A stretch of 64,000 nucleotides of DNA from Sycobia sp. Sy_11 (taxonomy: Eukaryota > Arthropoda > Insecta > Hymenoptera > Epichrysomallidae): the NCBI GenBank assembly GCA_018907035.1, contig JACCIC010000039.1:3065001-3129000 (forward strand). Direction: 5' to 3'. Made by a program: the position numbers and the translations under genes. Shown piece after piece: positions 13,529 through 25,309 of this stretch. The first letter of the stretch is position 1. Every line of letters begins with the position of its first letter. The notes beneath the pieces were generated by a model. That model did no database searches. It was not told where the DNA came from and worked only from the letters and a program-made list of their open reading frames with translations.

Positions 13529-13570
<42 letters not shown>
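13529..13570. repeat. (AT)n
   Basis: At the right edge of the same GC island, with one ACAT interruption. Confidence 0.95.
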
Positions 13571-13573
<3 letters not shown>

Positions 13574-14268
13574 TGTGTGTATGTATCTGTGCATATGTAA
13601 GAGGATCGAACAATAGAGCGCTGACACGTGCTTTTTATAAGCTTATATTATAATCTAGCTTTTGCGTACATGCGGAAGCCGTGCCGTGAAATGTATATAT
13701 ATAAGAAATAGACTCGCTTTGTACAGCTGAGGGGACGGGATAAGAAAATCGACCAAAATGCTCAAGATGGTCAAAATAATCTCAGCTCTTAGTCTATCTG
13801 TATGTTTACTAGTTTTGCAAATATTGCAAGAAAATGCCATATTTCACCCTGTCTACCACTATTTTCTGAATGCGATCTAAATGTCAGATAGTTCAAAGGA
13901 TAAAAAGGATCTATGAATAATATATACTAATTAATTTCACCTTACTTTTCTGATTAGTGCGCTCTGATATATAATTCTAATTGATGGCTTTGGCTCAATT
14001 TCTGGCTTTTTTGACTTAATTTTAGAATATAAAATATTTCTTTGATAATAGTTTCTATCAAATATATGTAACTCTTTTAGATTTCTATTATATGTATTTG
14101 TTTAAATCATTTTCTATAAGGCGTAGTTTATTTTATCCAAAAACTCGACCAGTTTATAATCGTCAAAGAGAGCGAGAGCGAGAGAGAGAGAGAGAGAGGA
14201 CCCATGGTGTACCCACAGGACGAATTTCTATATGTATAAAGAGTGCCCACATAGCATGATCTATAACT

Positions 14269-14308
14269 GTAATATTTCTGCGATATTGTAAAATTGCTGA
14301 AATATTAC
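14269..14308. repeat. Hairpin, perfect 10-bp arms
   Basis: GTAATATTTC and GAAATATTAC separated by 20 bases. Confidence 0.5.
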
Positions 14309-14443
14309 TGTGATATATAATGCTATAAGGGCGGTAAAATTAATTTTACATCCTTTTTCGAAATTTCAGTCATCTGCCATCTTATGCGGGGCTTTCATTC
14401 TCTTCTAATAGGTACTTTAAAAACTATTACTTGTATTTACAGG

Positions 14444-14444
<1 letters not shown>

Positions 14445-14499
<55 letters not shown>

Positions 14500-14648
14500 A
14501 TCTATCGGCGACGGTATTGATTACAGTAGTGCGGGTTTTGCAGTTTTTGCGATAATTTTCTCGAACGCCTGGAGTCGTTATATTTTTTTCTCTCGCTCCT
14601 CCTGTACATTATAGCTCAACCTATCAGTGTTATATGGATATTCCAGTC

Positions 14649-14698
<50 letters not shown>

Positions 14699-14936
14699 AC
14701 ACATACACGGACACGATCGTACTTAACCGGTGTAACGGCGCGGAATTACGAAGTCATTATTATTCAATATTATCCGCGGTTTATAATATTTTTACGGAGG
14801 GGGAGAAAAAAACATACACACGAGAAAGAAGTAGAGGTGGGCGGGGAAAGAAGAACGTTATTTCGCGCACGCACAATAATTACGACTGAGTGTAATAAAA
14901 TTCAGAGGGCTTGGGCATAATGCGCCACGAAGGTAT

Positions 14937-14986
<50 letters not shown>
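14445..14986. repeat. Cluster of three (TA)n arrays
   Basis: Pure arrays at 14445-14496, 14651-14695 and 14940-14986, separated by unrelated sequence. Confidence 0.95.
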
Positions 14987-14990
<4 letters not shown>

Positions 14991-16219
14991 ATGTTGTTTC
15001 GTCAATTGTAACGGCGGCCGAGAAAAAAATGGAGAAAGCTCCTTGAACCGGGGCGTTCGGTGCGTGCGTGCGGCGCGCTACACCGAGCGGACTGTTAAGA
15101 CTTAATTGTTTTTAAAGGGGGGGAGGGGAAGAAAGAACAAGTTGTGCGCGCGCGCGCGTGCGTGTGTGTATAAATTAGTGAGCGGTTAAATTTACTGTTA
15201 AGCGTTTCCCGATCAATGGGGATGATATAGGCGGCGATCAGAAAAAAATAAAAGAGAAAAAATAATCGGCGAAATTAAACGCGCGTTGTCCTATTATATG
15301 TGTGTATATCTTTAGCTTTTTGTTCAATAGATATGTTACATCATTATATAATAGACTATGGCAAATGTATTGTTTTCGGTGATACGCATCGCGCATTCAG
15401 AGAAACAAAACACATACCGCATATTGCTCAGTATTATAATGCATATAATAATCGTTTTCGCTTGATTCTATGTGGTTGCTTCTTTCATTTACCGAGGAAT
15501 ATTTTATTTTATTCATTAACTCTTGAATAAGGTTTAAAGAAGGTGAAAAAAAAAAACCTATTCATTGTTTGATACACTTTTATTCCAACTCCGAATGGCG
15601 CGGCGATAAGTGTTATCATTAATCGGAAAATCGATATTATAAATAAGAAGCTAACGAATCGAGTTGTCAATTTGAACGATGGAAATGTGTGCGAAATGGT
15701 AATAGAAAAAGAAGGCGGAAGAAAACTGGCCTCGATGACCCTTTCTATCCCGATAGCAAAAAATCTTCTTAAATCCTCGATGATAAAAGGGACACTGTAT
15801 ATTTCTCCTATTATCCGAGTGTCAGAATTTCTTTATCGATAAAATTCTTTCGCCAATGACCCTGTGAATGTATTTATTTTAATCGATGACTTTCCATCGG
15901 ACGCTCGACGAGTGATAAAATTTTTCACTGTTAAACATTACTATTCGATAAACTTTGCCGAAATACTGAATTTATCGATCGAGTTTTCTATTCATTCTTT
16001 TTTGTCTTTTATTATGGATTTTTCGATTATTTGTGTTCTTCGGTTCGAGATAATATGTTCTGTCGCCGGTTTTGGGCCGAATCGAATGCCGATCTATACA
16101 CGAGCAAATAAGATGTCGAATCGCTCGCGTTGGCGACCGATCGAGCATGTATTGAACGCATTGTATGCATTGCTGCCCGTGCGCGCGAATACGCTTTACG
16201 CGACGCGGGTGTAGGAGCG

Positions 16220-16221
<2 letters not shown>

Positions 16222-16252
<31 letters not shown>
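16222..16252. repeat. (GA)n
   Basis: Pure tract following CG-rich DNA. Confidence 0.95.
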
Positions 16253-16256
<4 letters not shown>

Positions 16257-16394
16257 GACAAAGTGCGCTGCCGGGACTGACCGACTCACTATGCGCAGTA
16301 GACCGACAATGTCAATGCCGGGGCAGAACAGCTGCTTCGGTTTCTGCACTATGTATGTGTTTAGAATATAGATATTTAAATGTTTGATTATATA

Positions 16395-16397
<3 letters not shown>

Positions 16398-16446
<49 letters not shown>
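16398..16446. repeat. (TA)24
   Basis: Pure array. Confidence 0.95.
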
Positions 16447-16449
<3 letters not shown>

Positions 16450-16836
16450 TTGGACGGGGCATGAAATTGTTTCGAATTGTCCGTTTTTAAATTTTGAGGT
16501 AACTCTTTATAAAGGCACGATGTTAACCGTCAGTTAAGATCATTGCCTTTCAAAAAATAATAATAAGGAGATGTTTTTCTTTTCACATCTTCATGTTTTT
16601 TTTTATTAAACTGCCTATTTTCAGTACATTCATTTTTATTTTATTCAGATTCGCCTGGCAACTTTTATATTGAAAAAATTCCAAACGGTCTATCAAAGTG
16701 TCTCAGAAATATAAGTTTTTACGTTTATTTCAGTTAGCCATTTTTATCAATCAAAACCTGTGACAAATATTCTTCTAATATAAATGTTTACAAAATAAAA
16801 TTAAATCAACTGACCTCGAGAAAACGCTGTATGTCA

Positions 16837-16838
<2 letters not shown>

Positions 16839-16883
<45 letters not shown>
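16839..16883. repeat. (AT)22
   Basis: Pure array. Confidence 0.95.
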
Positions 16884-16888
<5 letters not shown>

Positions 16889-17023
16889 TTCGAAAAGCTA
16901 CTCCACTGTCCTTATAGATCAATCCTCAATTTCATGACGAATGATCTTCTGTTGGAAATTTTTTTTCAGATCCCCATTTAAAAGTAAGAGAGAGCGCAGC
17001 AACAATGATAAAAGAAACGCAAA

Positions 17024-17048
17024 ATTTAAAGCTAAATCAAACTCCAAG
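17024..17048 (+). repeat. Dispersed repeat fragment, copy 2
   Basis: Partner of 12865-12889. Confidence 0.3.
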
Positions 17049-17157
17049 AGATGTGTGCTTGCCGATAATGTCTTTCAAATAATCGAAAATGTGCTTTTGG
17101 TTTTTTTTTCTCTATGAATAAGATACTCTTATAATAGACATTTTTGCAATAAAACTG

Positions 17158-17175
17158 CTCAGCTGAACAGCTGAG
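17158..17175. promoter_or_regulatory. Palindromic double E-box
   Basis: CTCAGCTG, AA, CAGCTGAG: a perfect inverted repeat with two CAGCTG E-boxes 4 bases apart. CAGCTG is a known bHLH site. It lies in AT-rich DNA with no recognised gene nearby. Confidence 0.3.
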
Positions 17176-17581
17176 ATGTTAATATTAAAACATATGCGAA
17201 TAATTGCAACAAATTGCAATATATTTTTGAATTTATATCCTTAGATAAAATTATGTGTTAAATTTTGAAAAATATGTTAAAAACCTCTAGATTGATGTAA
17301 AATGCATTTTTCATTTATATATATATAGCCTTTTTTACCCTCCTAAAGTATATAAGTCAGCACATAGTGGCAGACGATCATTTTATGGGAAACTCGAATC
17401 CGAAAAACGTGAGCAGCTTATAATAGCATCGTTACAATGAAAACGGTGTTCATTAATAGTGTAATGTAGGATCTGATTTATATAACCGAGTGTAGATATA
17501 ATAAGACAGATAGAATCTGCGGGAAAACCAGGCGTTTCGCGGGCATCGGGCCGCCTTTAATCGAAAAAAATTCTTCTTCTG

Positions 17582-17610
17582 ATTATTATTATTATTATTA
17601 TTATTATTAT
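17582..17610. repeat. (ATT)n
   Basis: Trinucleotide array, degenerate at its right end. Confidence 0.95.
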
Positions 17611-17661
17611 CATTATCATCTTTAATCTAAACAACAAAATTGCAAAAGATGAGATATTTAT

Positions 17662-17892
17662 TTAATGTAGCAATTGTAGCTTAATGAGCATGTATTCAAT
17701 ATATTGACAATAATTTATTTTCGCGCAAGAAATATAGTTACTGTAGAAACATTCGTAATTGTTCGTATGCTCGGCTCTTAATCCGTGGCTCATTTTGTAC
17801 TGGCCGAGGTTCAAATTGTGGTACAATCGACGAAGCTGCGCGTCAAACGGAACGCCGAGTTCACGACGGTCACGCTGGTAATAATATAGCAT
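17662..17892 (-). CDS. Candidate small ORF or terminal exon, unknown
   Basis: Family not recognised. Seen: an ATG-initiated 76-residue frame on the minus strand, starting MLYYYQRDRRELGVPFDAQL and ending KLQLLH. An AATAAA overlaps the stop. A TTACCAG just inside the start could alternatively serve as a splice acceptor with the exon beginning RDRRELG. The first two thirds have coding-like codon composition; the end is AT-rich. A long (CT)n tract directly precedes it on the coding-strand side. Could be chance. Confidence 0.25.
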   Translation of the reverse strand: MLYYYQRDRRELGVPFDAQLRRLYHNLNLGQYKMSHGLRAEHTNNYECFYSNYISCAKINYCQYIEYMLIKLQLLH

Positions 17893-17901
17893 GTCGCCGA
17901 A

Positions 17902-17903
<2 letters not shown>

Positions 17904-17954
<51 letters not shown>
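17904..17954. repeat. (CT)25
   Basis: Long homopyrimidine tract, continued by degenerate CT-rich sequence to about 18000. It precedes the GC-rich segment at 18.0-18.7 kb. Confidence 0.95.
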
Positions 17955-17958
<4 letters not shown>

Positions 17959-18228
17959 CTTTCTCTCTACCTTTCTCTCTGTCTTACTGCCTGTCTGTAT
18001 GTCTCCACATTACCTCGGTACGTAATGTATTCGCCGATTTACAGCGAGACGCCGATAACTTTCTCCCCGAGTTAACGTTGGACACGCGGGAATCACTTCA
18101 GCCACCCCCGCGGGGCACTCTGACCGCGCGAAAATCCGTTCCCTTCCCGTTGACCAGGGCTCCGGTCACCCCACCATCCGACCCGGACGAGCGCAGTGAA
18201 GACGTAAAAAATCCCGATTACGTCTCTT

Positions 18229-18232
<4 letters not shown>

Positions 18233-18302
<70 letters not shown>

Positions 18303-18539
18303 TATACATCTCATGATAATTCTCCGGGGGCAGCCGTCGGCTGTACATGTAATATGGGACAGACAGTGCCGGGGTCTACGAAAATCGTGAGAAACTCATA
18401 TTGTACGGACGAAGGCGAACATACAATATATATATACATATATACACACACAAAGCGCGGTTTATACAGATCAAATACGAAAGTCCATTATCGCGTGTAT
18501 AACAAATTTTCTTTTCACGACTCCGAGTAAAACCCTTAC

Positions 18540-18600
<61 letters not shown>

Positions 18601-18657
18601 TTTCGATTACAGTGGTCCGTACGGCGATTTATATCGGACGCTGTACATATAATACGG
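18233..18657 (+). repeat. Possible diverged tandem duplication of about 300 bp
   Basis: CTGTACATGTAATATGG at 18341 and CTGTACATATAATACGG at 18641 are exactly 300 bp apart and match at 15 of 17 bases. Each is preceded at similar distance by a long (TA)n array (18233-18294 and 18549-18599). The DNA between is otherwise strongly diverged. Confidence 0.3.
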
Positions 18658-19490
18658 AGATTTCCGACGGTCCGATGCCGTGGGGGGGGGGGGATATCTG
18701 AGTGTTTTTTGTTCGCCGTTGTTGCTGTTGGCTCGACTGAGCTTTAATCGCGAGTTCTCCAAAAGTCCGATAATGTACATGAAGTGTTATGCCTATCGCT
18801 CGAATAATAATAGAGAGACCGAATTTATGTGTAACTATACATTTATTTTTTATTTTTTTGTTAGATTTCCGACAAATTGCTTCACTTCCCTAAAGCTCGA
18901 GTGCAACGAATATTTCTGGTAGTTGATATATATATTGCGATCTGTTATGTAAGCAACCTTCTATACGCCGGGATAAAACAATATTAGGTGGACGTAGAAT
19001 TGTGTATATATATATTAAATTAAACATTAAATCATGTTTCTTTGTATTACTTTCAAATCATCGCAATCGATATAGCGAAGTTTTAACTTATGCGTAGAAG
19101 ATATACCGATTCATGCGCTATGAAGTTTATTAAAATATTAATTATCCATAAGTGATTGAGATCATTTCAAATTATGACTTCTTATATAGCCTTTTTTTAT
19201 TATATTTCTTTATTTGACAATACCAATGGACGGTTTGACTGTCATTTGGAATTTGTACAGGCAGCTGTTCAGTGATAGCGAAATACAACTTGCATCCCCC
19301 ACCCCCCACATTGATTTTATACTCGAAGATCTGCATTTAGCACAAATTAATGGTTTTTCTTTTATTCATTTCATTGCAATGAAAAGCTGGAATCGATAGT
19401 TCCGAATCCCGGTTCAATTTACGAACAAGGTAATGGGCAGTTATTTAACAAAGGTCCGTACAGAATTGGCGGAGTTTGAGTTATCAATAT

Positions 19491-19498
<8 letters not shown>

Positions 19499-19540
<42 letters not shown>
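19499..19540. repeat. (AT)21
   Basis: Pure array. Confidence 0.95.
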
Positions 19541-19543
<3 letters not shown>

Positions 19544-20388
19544 GATATAGACTATATATATAAGATAGACTATATACGAAAGTAACGAATAATATAAGTA
19601 ACGAATAGACCAATATGGAGCAATAGCGCGATCGAGAAATGAAAGGACGGGATCTGGAACTATGGAGCACGTCGATCATCCCCATCGATGACACGTCTTA
19701 ATCTCGCTCAAGATTCAAGAATGTACGTTAAGTTAGAACTAATCACCATGGACGTCGCGAGGGACATTCTCACGACTCGTCATCGGTATCACCGTCGCGA
19801 ATTGCCGATAGCGAGCTTTAAAAAAAGAAGAAGCGAAACGTCGGTCGACAACCGCTACGATTACCAATATTGTGCGAAAATACCATATTAATCGGTCACG
19901 GGTTCGTTTCCGACATTTCTTTTTTTTTTTTTTTTTTTGTGGCTCTTAAATCGCCGGCCCCTCCTCGAATTCGGGGGCGTGAAGCAAGGTATAACGTTTC
20001 GTTTCCCCAAAAATTCCCCGACTTGTTGCATTGCCGACGAGTATCCAGACGCAGGCGAATGAGAGCGCGTCGTATAGTTTAAGCCTGGATCGAGCCGAGC
20101 GCGCGCGATCCATCATCGACTCCCTCCCCCACCCACCGCCTGTTCTTACCGATGTATGTGGGAAATTATTTCCTGGGTCACCGTACATCCCATAAATATG
20201 TGCACGAGAAGCATTCGAAAGATATCGGTGCAGGACAGAAAAACCGACTCGAACTTGATACGTCTGCCTCGCGGAAATAACTGTCGTTATACGAGAAGCG
20301 CGATGACGATATAAATGCCGGCGCCAAATTCCAAAAGCCCAATGGCATTAGATGGCGATATAATGGCAATGGCATTTACGACGGAAGC

Positions 20389-20391
<3 letters not shown>

Positions 20392-20438
<47 letters not shown>
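20392..20438. repeat. (AT)n, 47 bp
   Basis: Pure array inside moderately GC-rich DNA. Confidence 0.95.
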
Positions 20439-20441
<3 letters not shown>

Positions 20442-20794
20442 CCAGGGGCGAGTCTCCCAGCGAGTTAGATCGGCGCGTCGATCCGAGAAGTCGGATGATC
20501 CAGGCGCCGGTGACGAAAAACGATCGAATCGCCGGGTAAAATAATACGTAGGTAAGGCTGAATGCAGGAGATAAAACAAAAATAGATCGGAGAGTTTGTA
20601 GTCGAGCTCGAAAACACGGTACATTGCACAGAATATTTATATATGTAGTGCTCATTAAAGAACTATTTCCAAGTTTCCTCCTCAATTCTACAATGTTTTT
20701 TCTCTTTTGTAAGCGTATCGTAAAATTTACGAGATTATTCCATTCGTGAATCATTGTTTATTGAATACTGGCATAGAGAGACGGAGAGAGAAAC

Positions 20795-20796
<2 letters not shown>

Positions 20797-20865
<69 letters not shown>

Positions 20866-20866
20866 T
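20797..20866. repeat. Compound (TA)n-(GA)n
   Basis: TA to 20840, GA to 20866. The same TA-to-GA junction occurs at 22000-22064. Confidence 0.95.
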
Positions 20867-20893
20867 TATTATGAGGCCCGCCGTAGGTTTCCA

Positions 20894-21094
20894 TTAAAAT
20901 GCTTGAATTCGCAGGATAAATTCGTCCCTGGCAAAACAAAGCGGCAATGCACGCAAAGAACGCCGCGTAATCGTCGGATCGTTTGAGCTTATTTGATTTT
21001 TGGACTTTTGGCGAACTCTGCGGCGGAACGCATTGTCTCCCAGTGCCGCCGCTTTAACGTTAGCGCATAGAACCAATTTATCATTCAATTGTGC
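20894..21094 (-). CDS. Candidate exon on the minus strand, unknown
   Basis: Family not recognised. Seen: an acceptor-like CTCACTTAG, followed in phase 0 by a 66-codon open frame (AQLNDKLVLCANVKAAALGD, then NAFRRRVRQKSK...) to a TAA. It has no ATG near its 5' end, so it would have to be a downstream exon. No AATAAA follows closely; the sequence runs into a GA/TA compound microsatellite. Basic residues are enriched in the middle. The codon composition looks coding, but CpG-rich DNA of this type produces such frames by chance. Confidence 0.2.
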   Translation of the reverse strand, partial: AQLNDKLVLCANVKAAALGDNAFRRRVRQKSKNQISSNDPTITRRSLRALPLCFARDEFILRIQAF

Positions 21095-21998
21095 CTAAGT
21101 GAGACGCGAGCGACTAAAAGGTAACAATAATAAGCGATAGAAAAAAAAGAGCGTTAGGAACGCGGAATCTGTATAGAAATTTTTAATGAACTAGCGCGCT
21201 TCGCAGCGTAACGAGCGCAGCTTCAGCGTATGTAATTTCACATCTGCGATTCTTCTGTCGTTAAATAAGCGTTTATTTTTAAATACATATATAGTTTTAT
21301 CTTGTAATGGATGAATAATCGCGCTGCTGCTGCTGCTGCTGCTGCCGTGTGTGTGTGCGTGTGTGTATGTGTGTGTGTTTTGTTTGTATTTAATACTGTT
21401 ACCACTTTCATATACCTGAATCGTTAAATACTCAAATACGATATGAGTTTAGTAGGGATAGTATGCCGACTTTTACGATCATTATCGGCAACTATTGCAT
21501 ACGATATGATTATTAGTTGAATTATTAATGTCCTTATTTTTATCTTTAACGGTTTTGTTTTTATTAACTTCGGTATTCGAATAACTGAAAAAATCTCAAA
21601 AAATAACTTACAAAGGATTTGCCAAAGGATAGCGCGTCTTTGCATATGCCAATTCGATAAAAATAGCAGCAAAGCGAGGAGAAAAAAATCGCTTCGATCG
21701 TTCCGTAATTAAATGTTAACGTATAATCAGGGCGAGGGGGGAAAAAAGCCGTCCTACGTATAAACAAACGCCGTGTATCGCGAAACAAAAAACTTCAATC
21801 CATTTCGATTTAACGATCATAATCGCTGGAAGAAAAAAAACACCGATTCCGATCTCCGCACTTTCAATCCTCGATTTTCCCTAATCCTCCACGATCGGAA
21901 CGTTAATCTCTTCGCAATCTGCGCGATGCGTACCCGTCTGTCTATATAGGCGCGACCTTTCCGATGCCTTATCGAAGCTATTATCGACGCCAAAAGGC

Positions 21999-21999
<1 letters not shown>

Positions 22000-22064
<65 letters not shown>
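22000..22064. repeat. Compound (TA)n-(GA)n
   Basis: TA to about 22046, then GA. Confidence 0.95.
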
Positions 22065-22965
22065 TCTTTGTTACATTATTATTAAACTCGTCTCGTAATT
22101 ACACGTGCGAAGCTGGTGTAAATATAGCATCGTTGCGTAATTTCCTTGAAAATCCATTATATCAAAATACAAAAGTGTATGCGGTACATATGTGTTTATG
22201 TAAATTACGAATAGATATGCTAGATATGTTTACGAATCGTCGAGTTTTTTTATTTTATTCAAGCGCGCGCTTGAAGTTTATCGCGGAAAATGCGGTTAAT
22301 TTTTGAATTCATAAAAGATCATGTGACATTATTCGAGTTCACGTGATTGTCGCCGCGTTTCCATTTCGATTAAGCATCGAATAATGCACTTATATGTCTT
22401 AGTGTATATATTACTTTTGAATGGTCCAATCGTGCTCGTGAAAAAAAAAAAAAAAAAAACAAAAAAAAACAACGTCCGACATTATCGGATACGTAACGAT
22501 TTCCTAGGCGTCGCGAGGAGCTCTGGATTTGCGATGGGCCCTCGCGTTCGCCACTGCTGTTTTGCGTGTATACACAGACAGTTAACCACTTTCTACGCGA
22601 GTTCGAGCGATTCGTCAATGGCGATCGCGCGCAATTTGCCACGATTTGAGTTGGTCCACGAACGAAATCGCTACGGGTCGATCGGCTTTTCGAGAAGAGC
22701 ATCGCCCAGCTCGCCGCGTCAACCAGGTGGTCCGTCGTTTACGCGATCGCGTGCGATATATTTGATCGACGGGAGTAGACGCGTCAAGTATGCACGGTAG
22801 TACGCGTCAAGTTCACCACCCTTCCCCCACCCCCACCGCGGCTCGTGGCACCGGAAATCGGTAAGAATTCGCCGTTCGCGCCGTGCACGAATGCTCGTGC
22901 GGGTGGCGTGTATCGATATGTAACATCGTCACTCTCTTACTTTGCCGAGGTGCTCAGCCGCTCCT

Positions 22966-23006
22966 GTTGCTGCTGCTACCACTGCTACTAACACCGCTGC
23001 TTATGC

Positions 23007-23049
<43 letters not shown>
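22966..23049. repeat. (CTG)n, imperfect then pure
   Basis: Interrupted TGC/CTG units lead into about 12 pure CTG units (23013-23049). On the minus strand this reads CAG, a polyglutamine-type repeat, but neither strand has a recognisable protein around it. Confidence 0.95.
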
Positions 23050-23050
<1 letters not shown>

Positions 23051-23470
23051 ATGCCGCCAGCCACGACTGCTGCCTCCGACAACCAAAATAATAATCCGAC
23101 GCACAGTGTCACAGTGTAACCAGAAACAAAACCAGAAAAAAAAAAACAAAAGCAAAACAGCCGTATCAACTTCGCGCTCGGCTTGTCGCGTCGAGAGGGC
23201 GTACCGGGAGCGAAATAAACGAAGGAAAAAACGAAGGAGGAACAATACAGCGCACATGTACGCGTGTATCACCGACCGCGGCCGCACTCCTGGCCCCCGG
23301 GCTAATGGGTCGCGCGCAACGCCGGTGACCGGGCGCTACCTGCGCCTCGGACGAGGACGAGGAGGAACGTGAGTGTGCAAAGAGCAGAAACAGAAACGGA
23401 AACCAAGAGGTTGGGACGCAAAAGTTTCACTTTTATCCCTTTTGCGACGGCACCTCAGTCCGCGCGCTTC

Positions 23471-23724
23471 TGTGTGTGTATGTACGTGCGCGCTCGCGCG
23501 CACGCGCGCGCGCGCGTGGGTCTCTGTCTCGCTCCTCGTCCACCCCGGGGGGGTTAGGACCCGTTACTCGTCGGCGAGACGAGCGAGATGCCGGCCGTTA
23601 ACCGAGTCACGTGCTCCGGCCATGACGGGCTCGCCGCGGCCCGCGCGCCACGGTCAGAAACTGAGGGTGAGCGAGAGAGAGAGAGAGAGAGATTGATATA
23701 TAGAGAGTGATAGGGATGCAGGAT

Positions 23725-23757
<33 letters not shown>

Positions 23758-23760
23758 TGA
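23471..23760. repeat. GC and GA tracts inside the large GC island
   Basis: Alternating CG/CA near 23483-23517, then (GA)n at about 23669-23691 and 23731-23757. Confidence 0.9.
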
Positions 23761-24024
23761 GTGAGTGAGAAACGGAGTTCGATCCTGTATGGGTTTAGAT
23801 GTATACAAATGTCTCTATGGATATACGCGATATGCGGATACGCGTTTATGCACTTTGGTTTAAAGGAATAGCGTGTATATGTATAGGCGAGCGAGCGAGC
23901 GAGCGGCGACAGTCTGCTCGGGCCGGTCGTCCGACTTATTCTGGCGAGTCGGAGCGCGAGCCGCGCGCGTCGCGTCGCGCTGCCGCCTCGCCGCCGGTGC
24001 TCATCCTCCTCCGCCGAGCCGCGG

Positions 24025-24026
<2 letters not shown>

Positions 24027-24061
<35 letters not shown>

Positions 24062-24094
24062 TCCCTATCTCCCTCTCTCAGCGCGCGCGCGCGC
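24027..24094. repeat. (CT)n followed by (GC)n
   Basis: CT-rich to about 24079, then GCGCGCGCGCGCGC. Confidence 0.9.
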
Positions 24095-24298
24095 CTATAA
24101 GTATGTGTATCTGTGCGGAGCGCCGTGGCCGCCTCCTTCCAGCGATACTTTTTCTCTCCCCCCCCCCTCTTTGCCCTCGCGCTCCGTCTCAGCACCACCG
24201 TCGTTTCGCGCGCGGGGTTTACCTTTCGCCGCCGCCACCGCCGAGCGGCGCAAAGAGAGAGGCGCTTCGGTTCGCCTCCTTGCGGCGGTTCGTCGTGT

Positions 24299-24302
<4 letters not shown>

Positions 24303-24347
<45 letters not shown>
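24303..24347. repeat. (AT)n, 45 bp
   Basis: Within the GC island. Confidence 0.95.
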
Positions 24348-24351
<4 letters not shown>

Positions 24352-24593
24352 CATGCTCTTGCGTGTCTTTTAACCGGGCGCCTTTTAACGCGCAGCCGGG
24401 AGGGTGGTCGAAACGGTTTTGGGGGGGTTGAGGTGATTTTTACGGGGGTTATTGGTTCGGTGTATGCAGGAGGCTTGAAGTTGGGACGAGCGGTCCTAGG
24501 GTTTCAAACGTGAAAACGCGAATGCGAAGGAGAGGGAATGAGAATTAGAATTTCATTTATTGAAGCCTGAGGACTCGTGGTTCTTCATAGGCC

Positions 24594-24594
<1 letters not shown>

Positions 24595-24644
<50 letters not shown>
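24595..24644. repeat. (GA)25
   Basis: Pure tract just downstream of the large GC island. Confidence 0.95.
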
Positions 24645-24646
<2 letters not shown>

Positions 24647-25040
24647 CACTTTTATTCGAAAAGTTTTAGGTCATTTGAAGTTTTTATCTACATACTTGAG
24701 ATTCGTCTAATATGTATAGTACATGAAATATATTTCGTATTCGTGCACTATTTTTATACGGAGAATTAAACAAAGTGGCTAGGCTCTCGTCAATGTCAAA
24801 AAGCTATGATTCTTCGCTAAGAAAACGACTTTTTTTCTTTTTTTGGGGGCATATTATTAATGAAAAAGGAGAATGCAATTTAGCAATTCATGGGCGTTGC
24901 TCTCGTACACATTCAGTGGAATGAAAAACTTTATTGAGTTTAAAGTAAATTTATTAACACACTGATCTATTTTAGTATATACAAAGACAAATAAAGCAGA
25001 TGAAAGTGTCCTTTCTTGAGCGATTCCTTAATTACCCCAG

Positions 25041-25309
25041 TGCAGACGTATATACGAAAAGGGCCTGTCGATGCTGCATACTGGCGGGCCGGTGTTTCCC
25101 GCCTATTGTCACACGGGGATTCCCCGGCACTACATTCATTAATATCGTCATTAGCGAGGTGCAGTTTTCAGCTCACGTCGACGGTTCAGGTACGATTGTA
25201 TATCTGGAACAGAAGTCCTCTACCGAATGAATTCTTGTATACTAGACTCAGTCCCATGCTGTATCATAAAATCAATCCAAAGCAAATGTTTCATAATTCG
25301 TATTTTTAA
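25041..25309 (+). CDS. Candidate 3' terminal exon, unknown protein
   Basis: Family not recognised. Seen: an acceptor-like AATTACCCCAG ends at 25040. From there one frame runs open for 88 codons (QTYIRKGPVDAAYWRAGVSR, then LLSHGDSPALHSL...) to a TAA at 25309 that overlaps an AATAAA. The exon would enter in phase 1. A donor-like CAG|GTACGA at 25189/25190 would instead make it a 149-bp internal exon. A second frame is also open across most of it, and no matching upstream exon is identified in the 24.4-25.0 kb interval. The composition is more balanced than in the AT-rich flanks. This could be a real terminal exon, a transposon fragment or chance. Confidence 0.22.

Larger units (their letters stand above)
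22450..24540. other. Largest GC island, possible promoter or first-exon region
   Basis: A 2-kb CpG-dense block with CTG, GA, CT and GC tracts. Donor-like GTGAGT (after GGAAC, near 23370) and GGTGAGC (near 23656) occur. A basic open frame without family likeness (RERNKRRKKRRRNN) precedes the first. This is the sort of sequence where an insect gene's 5' exon could lie, but no gene is identified. Confidence 0.4.

Noticed and set aside
15864..16214. 116-codon frame starting at GTG
   Set aside because: No ATG near the start, no motif, and the C-terminal part is compositional.
17760..17880. Checked as a tRNA because of GGTTCAAATT
   Set aside because: No A-box at the correct distance and no cloverleaf.
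19226..19399. 57-codon ATG frame (MDGLTVIWNLYRQLFSDSEI)
   Set aside because: Reads plausibly but is short, with no splice partner, domain or polyadenylation context.
24027..24094. CT tract considered as a polypyrimidine tract of a splice acceptor
   Set aside because: No AG with a following coding-like frame at the expected distance.
23799..24431. 210-codon plus-strand frame
   Set aside because: Built from GA, CT, GC and TA arrays in a GC island; low-complexity Ser-Leu, Arg-Ala and Ile-Tyr.
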